Positions 1-6,231 of a DNA stretch of 6,232 nucleotides are shown piece by piece (the first letter of the stretch is position 1; each line of letters opens with the position of its first letter). A program made the translations under genes and the position numbers. The stretch is taken from assembly GCA_945788205.1 (NCBI GenBank), contig CALZLE010000432.1, forward strand, positions 1-6,232, written 5' to 3'. The stretch comes from an uncultured Desulfuromonadales bacterium (GTDB lineage Bacteria; Desulfobacterota; Desulfuromonadia; Desulfuromonadales; Geopsychrobacteraceae). Under the pieces are notes generated by a model that did not search any database, had not been told where the DNA came from, and worked only from the letters and a program-made list of their open reading frames with translations.

Positions 1-624
1 CATAATTTCCAGTTCGTCACGCCGAGCATAGAGTGTCAGCTTGATGGTATTGGAGACGATAAACAGAGCTGCGAACAAAAGAAAACTACCCAAGACTAAA
101 CTGACAAAACGCAGCATATCGACAAAAGTATTAAACCTCTCCAGCCATTTTTGCCCATAACGCAGGTCATCGATCTCTACCGCATTGTCTAGCTGTTCAA
201 TAACCTTGTTGATCCCCTGCTGATTCCGATATTCTGGGTACAGCGTCAGTTCGAACGATGCGGGTAATAAATTACGCCCGACACCTTCTAACAAATTAGC
301 ATCAGTCGCCAAACGATCTTTGAACCTCTCCATCGCCTCGGTTGGTGAAACGTAAATAACCGAATCGACTTCGGGGAATTTTTTTATTTTTTCAAGCTGG
401 GAGGGCAATTCTTTTTTGTTTGGGGCTTTCTCCAGATAGGCAACAACCTGAATCTCACGTGTCCAGTTGGACGCGAGTTGCTCGATGTTGATAACCACCA
501 GAAAAAAAGTCGCAACGGTGGCGAGAGCGACCGCCATCGTCAAAATTGCTGCGGTGCAAAGGAGTGGCCATTGTCGCATATTGCGTACGGCCCGGCGAAA
601 AAAATAACGGATATTTTCCAGCAC
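1..624 (-). CDS. ftsX: Cell division ABC transporter permease FtsX (5' part, 208 codons, runs off the window)
   Basis: Membrane partner of FtsE. In the family, FtsEX does not move a substrate; it transmits ATP hydrolysis across the inner membrane to activate periplasmic murein hydrolases (usually via EnvC-type activators) at the septum. The visible 208 residues are the N-terminal part of a protein usually near 290-300 aa. They show a short cytoplasmic N-terminus with the FtsX-like stretch YFFRRAVRNMRQWP (7-20), TM1 about 21-45, a periplasmic domain about 46-165, TM2 about 171-192, then the conserved NTIKLTLYARRDELEIM (192-208), where the window ends. The start is GTG at 624-622: an in-frame TGA lies at 648-646, the only other in-frame candidate is the following CTG, and a good Shine-Dalgarno sits 7 nt upstream. 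It begins 40 nt after the ftsE stop, the normal ftsE-ftsX pairing. TM3, TM4 and the C-terminus lie outside the window. Identification is firm. Confidence 0.95.
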   Translation of the reverse strand, partial: MLENIRYFFRRAVRNMRQWPLLCTAAILTMAVALATVATFFLVVINIEQLASNWTREIQVVAYLEKAPNKKELPSQLEKIKKFPEVDSVIYVSPTEAMERFKDRLATDANLLEGVGRNLLPASFELTLYPEYRNQQGINKVIEQLDNAVEIDDLRYGQKWLERFNTFVDMLRFVSLVLGSFLLFAALFIVSNTIKLTLYARRDELEIM

Positions 625-631
625 AGCTGGA

Positions 632-637
632 CCCTCC
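632..637 (-). promoter_or_regulatory. Ribosome binding site of ftsX (decides the GTG start)
   Basis: GGAGGG on the minus strand lies 7 nt before the GTG at 624. Because no ATG or TTG is available between this site and the upstream in-frame stop at 648-646, it fixes GTG as the ftsX initiation codon. Confidence 0.8.
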
Positions 638-664
638 GGATAAAATCAATATTGGCCGAACAAA

Positions 665-1339
665 TCAGCCCTGATACGATTGCTGATCAGCAATCAACTT
701 TCCATCTTCCAAAGTTATGACCCGCCGGGGAAAGCGCTGGTGCAAACTGTGGTCATGGGTCGCCAGCAGCACTGTTGTGCCACGAGCATTTGCATTTTTA
801 AACAACCTCATAATGTCGAGCGTAACATCCATATCGAGATTACCACTCGGCTCATCCGCCAATAGAATTAATGGATCGACAACCAACGCCCGGGCAATCG
901 CGATCCGCTGCTGCTCGCCACCGGACAACTCCAGCGGCTTACGTTGCAGACGATGCTCTAAGCCAACCTCTTTAAGAGCCTGATAGACTTTCTTACTCAC
1001 CTCATAGCGCTTCTTCCCCTGTGCTTCAAGGGCAAAAGCAACATTTTCATAAACAGTACGGCTTTGCAAGAGCTTGAAATCCTGAAACACGACGCCAATT
1101 TTTCGACGCAGATAAGGAATTTGCGGACCACGAATACGGGTTATATTCTGATTATTGATAAGAATCTGGCCACGGGTCGGCTTTTCAGCCGCGTAGAGCA
1201 TGCGCAGAAAGGTTGTTTTTCCCGCACCGGAAGCACCGGTCACATAAACAAAATCCCCTTTGGGAATCTGGATCGTCAGATCTTTTACCGCTGGCGACTC
1301 ACCACCATAGCTTTTGGTCACATTAAATAGCTGTATCAT
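665..1339 (-). CDS. ftsE: Cell division ATP-binding protein FtsE
   Basis: Cytoplasmic ATPase of the FtsEX complex, which couples ATP hydrolysis to control of septal peptidoglycan hydrolysis through FtsX. At 224 aa it has the usual FtsE length and every ABC motif: Walker A GASGAGKT (35-42), Q-loop Gln86 inside GVVFQDFKLL (82-91, a stretch characteristic of FtsE), signature LSGGE (138-142), Walker B LILLADE with catalytic Glu163, D-loop SGNLD (165-169) and switch His195. FtsE rather than LolD or a MacB-type ATPase is supported by the FQDFKLL stretch and the ftsX immediately downstream. The ATG at 1339 lies only 3 nt after the stop of the upstream pseudopilin gene. The only Shine-Dalgarno-like bases (TAGG) overlap that stop codon, so translation is probably coupled to the pseudopilin. 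The gene therefore seems to be cotranscribed with a secretion/pilus operon rather than having its own promoter. All key residues are present and it looks functional. Confidence 0.97.
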   Translation of the reverse strand: MIQLFNVTKSYGGESPAVKDLTIQIPKGDFVYVTGASGAGKTTFLRMLYAAEKPTRGQILINNQNITRIRGPQIPYLRRKIGVVFQDFKLLQSRTVYENVAFALEAQGKKRYEVSKKVYQALKEVGLEHRLQRKPLELSGGEQQRIAIARALVVDPLILLADEPSGNLDMDVTLDIMRLFKNANARGTTVLLATHDHSLHQRFPRRVITLEDGKLIADQQSYQG

Positions 1340-1342
1340 GAC

Positions 1343-1750
1343 CTACCAATCTCGATATGGGGTGCCATTACCACCGATCAAATCACTACCACTGTGGATG
1401 TCAAAACAACCACCCTGCGCCAGTTGACCGTTGGCAGCCGGCTCAGGCGGAACACATTCCCAACTGTCATTTTGACGCGTAAATGGATCAATCGGTACAC
1501 CACGCAGATATTTACTGTCCACCAATTGTTCCAGACTGTCGGGATAAGCCGCATTATCGGCAAAGTAAGCATCAATCGCTTTGCGGATTTGATAGAGGTC
1601 TTCTGCGAGAACCGATTCCCGGGCCTTCATCTGACTGCGTTTATACGAGGGGATTGCAATCGACGCAAGAATTCCTAGAATCATCATTACTGCCAGTAAT
1701 TCAAAAATGGTAAAGCCACGCCTATTTGCAATCTTACTGATTTTAATCAT
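1343..1750 (-). CDS. gspG: GspG-type type II secretion pseudopilin, second of a tandem pair (OxpG-like)
   Basis: A 135-aa type IV pilin-like protein, predicted subunit of the periplasmic pseudopilus of a type II secretion machine. The N-terminus has a short basic leader ending in Gly12, then Phe13 at +1 and Glu17 at +5 (RRG|FTIFE), followed by a hydrophobic helix to about residue 34 that ends in the common IAIP. This is a class III signal for a PilD-type prepilin peptidase. A C-terminal helix of the N-terminal domain (about 35-65) leads into YPDSLEQLV (69-77) and VPIDPF (85-90), typical of the GspG family. Cys99 and Cys115 could form a disulfide across the C-terminal loop. The protein ends GTPYRDW, close to the end of the upstream pseudopilin. 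The ATG at 1750 follows the upstream stop by 3 nt with no clear Shine-Dalgarno, suggesting translational coupling. Assignment as GspG family is strong; naming it the OxpG counterpart rests on recall of the Geobacter locus. Confidence 0.9.
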   Translation of the reverse strand: MIKISKIANRRGFTIFELLAVMMILGILASIAIPSYKRSQMKARESVLAEDLYQIRKAIDAYFADNAAYPDSLEQLVDSKYLRGVPIDPFTRQNDSWECVPPEPAANGQLAQGGCFDIHSGSDLIGGNGTPYRDW

Positions 1751-1753
1751 TAT

Positions 1754-2239
1754 TTACCAGTCACGATAGTAGCTGCCATCCAGAGCAATATCATCACTCT
1801 GGGTATAAATATCATAGATATCGTTTCCGCCCCAGACAGTTGTATCTGGCTCGTCGGAATAAGAGCGTAATCCCCAACCATCGTCATATTTATCAAACGG
1901 GTCGGCAGGAATTCGGCGAAGATACTTCTTTTTGAAAGAGTACATCCCGCCCCAATCATTTCCTTCTATCAACTTTTCCAGTTCTTCTGGATATCCTGTC
2001 GCATCAACGGTGGCAAAAATCTTTTTCTGCGTCACCGCCTCCTGGTAATCCTTATGATATTCATCGATGGCGGTCCGGACCTGCCGTAGTGCCCGGCGCA
2101 ATTCTAACTCCTTGGTCCGGGTCACGGTCACTTCTGCCATCGGGATAACTACTGCGGCTAATATTCCCATAAGCGCAATGGCAATGACCAGTTCGATTAA
2201 TGTCAAACCGGATTTATTTGGCAGACGAAAACTCGGCAT
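1754..2239 (-). CDS. GspG-like pseudopilin, first of a tandem pair
   Basis: A 161-aa type IV pilin-like protein, predicted pseudopilus subunit in the inner membrane and periplasm. From the ATG chosen here it has an 11-residue leader MPSFRLPNKSG, then Leu12 at +1, Glu16 at +5 (LTLIE) and a hydrophobic helix to about residue 33 ending in VVIP. A charged amphipathic helix follows (about 40-70, with TRTKELELRRALRQVRTAI), then YPEELEKLI (93-101), RIPADPF (109-115) and a C-terminus ending SYYRDW. It is related to its downstream neighbour but longer, lacks cysteines, and carries an extra insertion around NDWGGMYSFKKKYL. An in-frame TTG at 2272 would add 11 residues and overlap the secretin gene by 14 nt. 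Its only Shine-Dalgarno-like GGAG sits 1 nt away, and the added leader would be hydrophobic, so the ATG is preferred. It starts 19 nt after the secretin stop. Leu rather than Phe at +1 is tolerated but uncommon in this family. Confidence 0.87.
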   Translation of the reverse strand: MPSFRLPNKSGLTLIELVIAIALMGILAAVVIPMAEVTVTRTKELELRRALRQVRTAIDEYHKDYQEAVTQKKIFATVDATGYPEELEKLIEGNDWGGMYSFKKKYLRRIPADPFDKYDDGWGLRSYSDEPDTTVWGGNDIYDIYTQSDDIALDGSYYRDW

Positions 2240-2258
2240 CAGCAATAAATCAGCTCGA

Positions 2259-4754
2259 CTACTGAGCCTCAATCTCCATGCCGATCGAGTCGACTTTCAA
2301 ACGTACGCCGCGAGGATTGCGGAAGTTGGTACGCGTCGGCTCAATCAGACCAGTTCCTGCTTTTCTCGCCTTGAAGCTCATGGAGAAGAGCTCTCCACCG
2401 CCAGAAATCCCTTTTCCACCTGCACCTTGCTTGAGACCGACAATGATCCGGCCAGAACCTTCAAGAGCCGTGTGAGTAAAAATAGTTGGGCTTATCCCCT
2501 GCTTCAAAAAAGTCCCTTCAGTCGCGCCGAGAAATTCGAACATTTCTTCGTCGTATTGCACATAAAGTGGTGCGCTGAAAAGATCTTCTACTTCATCAAC
2601 GTAAAATACCAGTGAGAACGGTTCAGCCACGTTGACCAACTCCGAGCCCTTAATGTAGACCATCGGCTTGGCAACAGTCAGCGGTTGCTCAGCTTGTGGC
2701 ATTTTAACTTCGGCGATCGGCTCTTTTGCAACCTGAACCCTCATGGATGTGGGAGTTTGGACTGCAGGTTCGGGAACCACTGGTTCGGTAACCGTCGCAG
2801 GTTCGGGAACAGCGATTTCGGCTGGGGAACTGGGGACTGGCCCTTGCACTGGCTGCTCTTCTACAAACGGAACAGGCGCTTCATCCGACATCATTGGCGA
2901 TTGAACTTCTGGCTCCAAGCCCTTTTGAGCGGCTGAGTACTCTGCAGCAAAAGAACCGAAATTACGCCCATACTTCAGATCATCTTCTCCACCGGACCAG
3001 ATACTGGCAACATCGTGGGCAGGGAGCGAAACCGACTTGACAATGTGCGGCGTGATTGAGAGCAGAATTTCCCGCTTAATCGCAGTTTTGTCTGTGCCAT
3101 TGAAAAGCTCACCAAGGATGGGAATATCACCCAAGAACGGAATCATATTTTTGGTCGTCGTCTTATCATCACGGATCAATCCACCGATGATCGTCTGGAC
3201 ACCATCTTTGAGGGTAAGCGCCGTATTGGCGTTGGTTGTGGAAATCGTCAGAACCGCCGTACCGCTACTGGTGGTTTCACGCCCGGAAACGTTGCTGACC
3301 TCAAGCCCTAACTTTGTAACGATGGTATTATCAAGCTGTATGATCGGTTCAACGTCCAGCTTGACGCCGACATCGACATACTGAACATTTTCTGAAGTTT
3401 GATCACCGTTGATCGTCACAGTAATAACTGGCTCACGGCTTCCGATATGAACCTTGGCTTTTTCCTTGTTTTTAACCCGAATTTTCGGACTGGCCAAAAC
3501 CTCAGCATCAACCTGAGTTTTCATCAGCCGAAAAGATGCCGTCGGGATCGCATAAAAGGGCGTCAACTCCTTGAACCCATCGGTTCCATCGATCAAACCA
3601 GTTAGCGCATCACCAGCCGTTAAGCCGGACGATGCAATTGCCGCTGCGTCAGGTATTGCCAGTCCTGCGCCGATGGAATAGTTGCTCAACTTGAGACCAA
3701 GCTCACGATTGTCAGTGTGGTTGACTTCGATCAGCTCAAGATCGAAAACAACTTCCGAATTTGAACGATCGTTTGCTTCGAGAATTTTCGACGCCAACTT
3801 GATAACGGCTGCGGTGTCGCGGATAATAATGGCATTTAATTCTTCGTGAACATAAATTTTGCGCACCTGCAACATGGTCCGCAACAGATTAACAGCTTTT
3901 TTAGCATCAATATTTGACAGATAAAACGTATGGATCAGTTGATCCTCGAACTGCTTCTGCTTATCACGGGTCTTCGGAAACAGGATGATGGTTTTGCTGT
4001 TCAGAATTTTCTTATCCAGCTTATTCATCCGCAACAACAATTCAAGAGCCTGTGCGAATGTCGCCCGCTCCAAAAAAAGCGTGGTGTTATTACCGCGAAC
4101 ATCTTCATCAAGAATAAAATTGATACCAGACAGATCGGTGAGAATTTCGAATACGTTCGGCAACTTTGCATCTGTAAAGTTCAGAGTAATCGGCTGATCC
4201 GAAGTGACTTCCAGCTCGACACCATCGATCACCGTATAGGCCGTTTTTTTGAGTTTTTCTTTCAGTTTTAAAGCCGGCATGAAATCTGCGACCAAGCTGA
4301 TCGCGCTATCCAAAGCAGCCTTTGCCTGTAAATATCTTCTCGCGTTCAACAAGGATTCAGCATCAGCGGTCAGTTTTTCTGCCTGCAAGTATTTAATTGA
4401 AATCTGCAGCGCCTCAGCAGCCGTAAAGTTTGAACCATCGAGATCAACGGCAAGCTGATATTCCTCTTCGGCTTTAAGGTAGTTTTCCTGGGCAAAAAAC
4501 AGGTCGCCCAGATCCTTGTGCTCCTGTGAGGCTTTAACGCGCGCATGATTAAGCTTCAAGCGATACGAGGGATTTTTCGGGTTCTTTTCAACAGCCGTCA
4601 GCAAAGAAGCCACCGCCTGATCGTAACTGCCCATTGTCAGAGACTTCTCGCCCCGGTTATAATCCCCACGTCCAGCAGCACAACTTGACAAAAGCATTGC
4701 TAGCAGCAGGAGGAAACCAAAGCGGACTGACCATTGTCTGATCAAGTATCGCAT
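2259..4754 (-). CDS. gspD: Outer-membrane secretin lipoprotein (GspD/PilQ family) with N-terminal TPRs and C-terminal cohesin-like domain
   Basis: Forms the outer-membrane channel of a type II secretion / type IV pilus-like machine. The 831 residues show in order: lipoprotein signal peptide with lipobox LSSC (mature Cys25); TPR-like helical repeats about 28-170 (e.g. GSYDQAVASLLTAVEKNP, ENYLKAEEEYQLAVDLD); N0/STN domain about 180-256; a single N1-type domain about 273-330; secretin domain about 335-573, with VLASPKIRVKNKEKA (419-433), VGVKLDVEPII (462-472), GGLIRDD (524-530) and the closing motif IPFLGDIPILGELF (538-551). A Pro/Glu/Val-rich linker (about 613-698, with VPEP repeats) follows. 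The C-terminal domain at about 699-831 reads like a cohesin-type beta-sandwich (FSLVFYVDEVEDLFSAPLYV, GRIIVGLKQG, GELFSMSFKA). Standard GspD has four N domains and PilQ has AMIN domains; here TPRs replace them. A self-piloted lipoprotein may need no separate pilotin. The start ATG has GGGAG 10 nt upstream. It lies between the PilP/GspC-like gene and the pseudopilins. Confidence 0.95.
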   Translation of the reverse strand: MRYLIRQWSVRFGFLLLLAMLLSSCAAGRGDYNRGEKSLTMGSYDQAVASLLTAVEKNPKNPSYRLKLNHARVKASQEHKDLGDLFFAQENYLKAEEEYQLAVDLDGSNFTAAEALQISIKYLQAEKLTADAESLLNARRYLQAKAALDSAISLVADFMPALKLKEKLKKTAYTVIDGVELEVTSDQPITLNFTDAKLPNVFEILTDLSGINFILDEDVRGNNTTLFLERATFAQALELLLRMNKLDKKILNSKTIILFPKTRDKQKQFEDQLIHTFYLSNIDAKKAVNLLRTMLQVRKIYVHEELNAIIIRDTAAVIKLASKILEANDRSNSEVVFDLELIEVNHTDNRELGLKLSNYSIGAGLAIPDAAAIASSGLTAGDALTGLIDGTDGFKELTPFYAIPTASFRLMKTQVDAEVLASPKIRVKNKEKAKVHIGSREPVITVTINGDQTSENVQYVDVGVKLDVEPIIQLDNTIVTKLGLEVSNVSGRETTSSGTAVLTISTTNANTALTLKDGVQTIIGGLIRDDKTTTKNMIPFLGDIPILGELFNGTDKTAIKREILLSITPHIVKSVSLPAHDVASIWSGGEDDLKYGRNFGSFAAEYSAAQKGLEPEVQSPMMSDEAPVPFVEEQPVQGPVPSSPAEIAVPEPATVTEPVVPEPAVQTPTSMRVQVAKEPIAEVKMPQAEQPLTVAKPMVYIKGSELVNVAEPFSLVFYVDEVEDLFSAPLYVQYDEEMFEFLGATEGTFLKQGISPTIFTHTALEGSGRIIVGLKQGAGGKGISGGGELFSMSFKARKAGTGLIEPTRTNFRNPRGVRLKVDSIGMEIEAQ

Positions 4755-4799
4755 GCTTATCGAACTCCCATTTTTAAATAGCTTAAATCGCTAAATCTA

Positions 4800-5480
4800 T
4801 TATTCATCATCTACTTCCGGCATCTCCGCTTTTGGTGCAGGTCCTTTGTATGCCGGCGCAGTGGATCTCCCGGAAGAAACATTCGGAATCGCCATTCTCG
4901 AGGTTTTATTCTCACTGACATATAAAGTTATGCCCTGATCATTTTGTCCGCGGCTGACCACAATTGTCGCGCTATCCAACTCGCGAACAAAAAGACCATC
5001 AGCAAAACGATCACCTTTTTTCACCAGATAGACATCCCCCTGCCTTGAAACCAAAAACACCGTGGTTTCTAATCCCTTTTGCAAAAAGCCAAGGACTTTC
5101 AACGGTGGAATTGGTTTCGGTCCCATTGCTGGCCGCACAGCAGGGTTTGGAATTACTGGCGGAGGCGGAGGCGGAGGTGGAGGTGCGACAACAACCGGCG
5201 ATGGTTTTGGCGAAGCTACAGTTTTTTTCACTACGGAAGAACGATAAAGTGGCCGGAAAAGATCTCGTTTCGGCTCATTATAAGTCAGCTTTTCTCCACC
5301 GGTAACATCGAGAGAAACAATACTGAACGTCTCTCCACGATCCACAGCGCTCTCCGGCTTACCTTTAATTGCAATATTTGCGCTGCCAACTTTCTGCTGC
5401 TGCGGAGTATTTTGCCAGGCATACCACACCGCTCCCAGCAATAAAATCAACAAAAGAAGTAGTAAGCGAGAACGACTCAT
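4800..5480 (-). CDS. PilP/GspC-like inner-membrane clamp protein with polyproline linker
   Basis: Predicted bitopic inner-membrane protein linking the PilN/PilO platform to the secretin in the periplasm. Its 226 residues show: a short basic N-terminus and one TM helix (about 5-22, almost all Leu); a periplasmic segment with RDLFRPL (72-78), which recalls the RNxF-type motif near the start of GspC periplasmic regions; a Pro-rich linker with nine consecutive prolines (100-108); a compact beta domain about 126-190 (KVLGFLQKG, VFLVSRQGDVYLVKKGD, ITLYVSE) resembling the HR domain of GspC and the PilP beta domain; and an acidic low-complexity tail. Unlike most PilP proteins it has no lipobox, so in anchoring it is GspC-like. 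No PDZ or coiled-coil domain follows. It overlaps the pilO-like gene by 4 nt (ATGA) and has a strong AGGAGGG ribosome site. Family membership comes from context and domain pattern; PilP versus GspC naming is uncertain. Confidence 0.82.
   Translation of the reverse strand: MSRSRLLLLLLILLLGAVWYAWQNTPQQQKVGSANIAIKGKPESAVDRGETFSIVSLDVTGGEKLTYNEPKRDLFRPLYRSSVVKKTVASPKPSPVVVAPPPPPPPPPVIPNPAVRPAMGPKPIPPLKVLGFLQKGLETTVFLVSRQGDVYLVKKGDRFADGLFVRELDSATIVVSRGQNDQGITLYVSENKTSRMAIPNVSSGRSTAPAYKGPAPKAEMPEVDDE
5157..5183 (-). repeat. Polyproline-coding GGAGGC/GGAGGT hexamer-like tract
   Basis: Nine consecutive proline codons (residues 100-108 of the PilP/GspC-like protein), seen on the plus strand as repeated GGCGGA/GGTGGA units. 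The synonymous codons alternate CCT, CCA and CCG, which keeps the DNA repeat imperfect. The run lies in the linker between the membrane anchor and the beta domain, where length changes in multiples of three would keep the frame. Confidence 0.85.
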
Positions 5481-6052
5481 TTCGAGCCCTCCTGAAATAA
5501 GGTCGTCAGGTCGATCTGCAAAGTAACTGACGCTGAACTGTTCTTGCTACGCTTACCCGTCAAGCCAATTTTTTCGATAATCAAAATGCGGTCGGAATTT
5601 TCCAGTAGATGAATAAATTTCTTCAATTGTCTGTAAGGGCCCTGCACAGAAAAGTTCGAGCCGTAATGAAGGTATGAGGTTTCCTTATCGATCTTCGGTT
5701 GATAGGAAATTTGTCGGATATTCAACCCGGTCTGATCAGCCCAGTGAAAGAGATCGCCGATAAAATCGGCAAACTTCTGTTTCTCTGGAATTAGCGACGA
5801 AAATTCATTCAGGTCTTTTTCCATCTGCTCAACGGCCGAAACCGGCACACCTGATTCCACTAACTTGTTGTTACGATTCTGAAGTTTCTTCTGTAGTGAA
5901 CTTTGTCGCTGCAACAACTTCTCAGTTTCCGGGGCAACAACCTGCGTCTGGTAAACAAGCAATGCAATAGAGAGCAATACAACAATAAATATAACGTATA
6001 CCCAGGAACGACTTTGTTCCCATACTGCGCTGAAGAAGGCTTTTTGGGACAT
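5477..6052 (-). CDS. pilO: PilO-like type IV pilus / type II secretion inner-membrane alignment protein
   Basis: Bitopic inner-membrane protein expected to pair with PilN and hold the PilP/GspC-like protein beneath the secretin. The 191 residues show a short cytoplasmic N-terminus, one TM helix (about 17-35), a charged coiled coil (about 41-85, rich in Gln, Lys, Glu and Leu), then a ferredoxin-like periplasmic domain (about 90-187) with FADFIGDLFHWADQTGL (94-110) and FSVQGPYRQLKKFIHLLE (134-151). The latter is the typical PilO stretch for the beta strand and helix before the closing strands. Length is within the PilO family range (around 200 aa). GspM is the type II analogue, but the FSVQGPY stretch and the PilN-like neighbour favour PilO. 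The ATG at 6052 lies 2 nt after the stop of the PilN-like gene, with a GGAAGGGG ribosome site about 10 nt upstream, inside that gene. Confidence 0.88.
   Translation of the reverse strand: MSQKAFFSAVWEQSRSWVYVIFIVVLLSIALLVYQTQVVAPETEKLLQRQSSLQKKLQNRNNKLVESGVPVSAVEQMEKDLNEFSSLIPEKQKFADFIGDLFHWADQTGLNIRQISYQPKIDKETSYLHYGSNFSVQGPYRQLKKFIHLLENSDRILIIEKIGLTGKRSKNSSASVTLQIDLTTLFQEGSK
5487..5493 (-). promoter_or_regulatory. Strong ribosome binding site of the PilP/GspC-like gene
   Basis: AGGAGGG on the minus strand lies 6 nt before the ATG at 5480. It sits inside the last codons of the pilO-like gene and is the strongest Shine-Dalgarno in the window. It supports the ATG within the ATGA overlap as the true start. 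Confidence 0.75.
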
Positions 6053-6054
6053 CG

Positions 6055-6231
6055 CTAAAATACCCCTTCCAGCTGGATAGAAAATGTCAGAGCCGGCTGC
6101 TTAACGTCATTAAAATCGATCACCTCTGTCTGGTTCTGACTCTTTAAAAACACCTGCCGAAAAGAGTCGGCATGGAGATTATCGAGCAAATCCTGTAAAT
6201 CGACCAAATTCTTCGCAACTCCTGTAATGCC
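6055..6231 (-). CDS. pilN: PilN-like protein, C-terminal 58 residues (5' end outside the window)
   Basis: An open frame enters from the window edge and ends in TAG at 6057-6055, 2 nt before the pilO-like ATG. The visible residues begin GITGVAKNLVDLQDLLDNL and continue through FRQVFLKSQNQTEV to a final beta strand LTFSIQLEGVF. This helix-strand-loop-strand ending, with an opening like the 'G.a.....v..f...L' pattern of PilN C-terminal ferredoxin-like domains, together with its place just upstream of PilO, suggests PilN (or the analogous GspL C-terminus). The fragment alone would not be enough; the call leans on gene order. The N-terminus, TM helix and any PilM-binding motif lie beyond 6232. Confidence 0.7.
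   Translation of the reverse strand, partial: GITGVAKNLVDLQDLLDNLHADSFRQVFLKSQNQTEVIDFNDVKQPALTFSIQLEGVF

Noticed and set aside
455..649. Minus-strand open frame overlapping the 5' end of ftsX
   Set aside because: It is in a different frame from the clear FtsX N-terminus, which reads from GTG 624 and contains the family-typical stretch and TM1.
625..664. Attenuator or separate promoter between ftsE and ftsX
   Set aside because: The 40-nt gap contains the ftsX ribosome site and AT-rich bases but no stable hairpin with a U-run or paired promoter boxes.
665..1339. LolD/MacB-type ATPase for the ABC gene
   Set aside because: The GVVFQDFKLL stretch, the length and the adjacent ftsX with its NTIKLTLYARRDE motif fit FtsE specifically.
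2067..2615. Long open frame on the plus strand (182 codons)
   Set aside because: It lies wholly antisense to the first pseudopilin and the secretin C-terminus, both strongly supported; the product shows no recognisable domain and has unusual Ser/Arg/Thr composition.
4755..4799. Possible terminator or promoter in the 45-nt gap before the secretin
   Set aside because: The only inverted repeat is a 4-bp TAGC/GCTA stem (about 4779-4793) with a 7-nt loop, too weak for a terminator, and the AT-rich bases do not give a convincing -35/-10 pair.
5062..5247. Plus-strand open frame encoding a glycine run
   Set aside because: The glycines are just the complement of the polyproline tract in the clamp protein; no ribosome site or homology is apparent.
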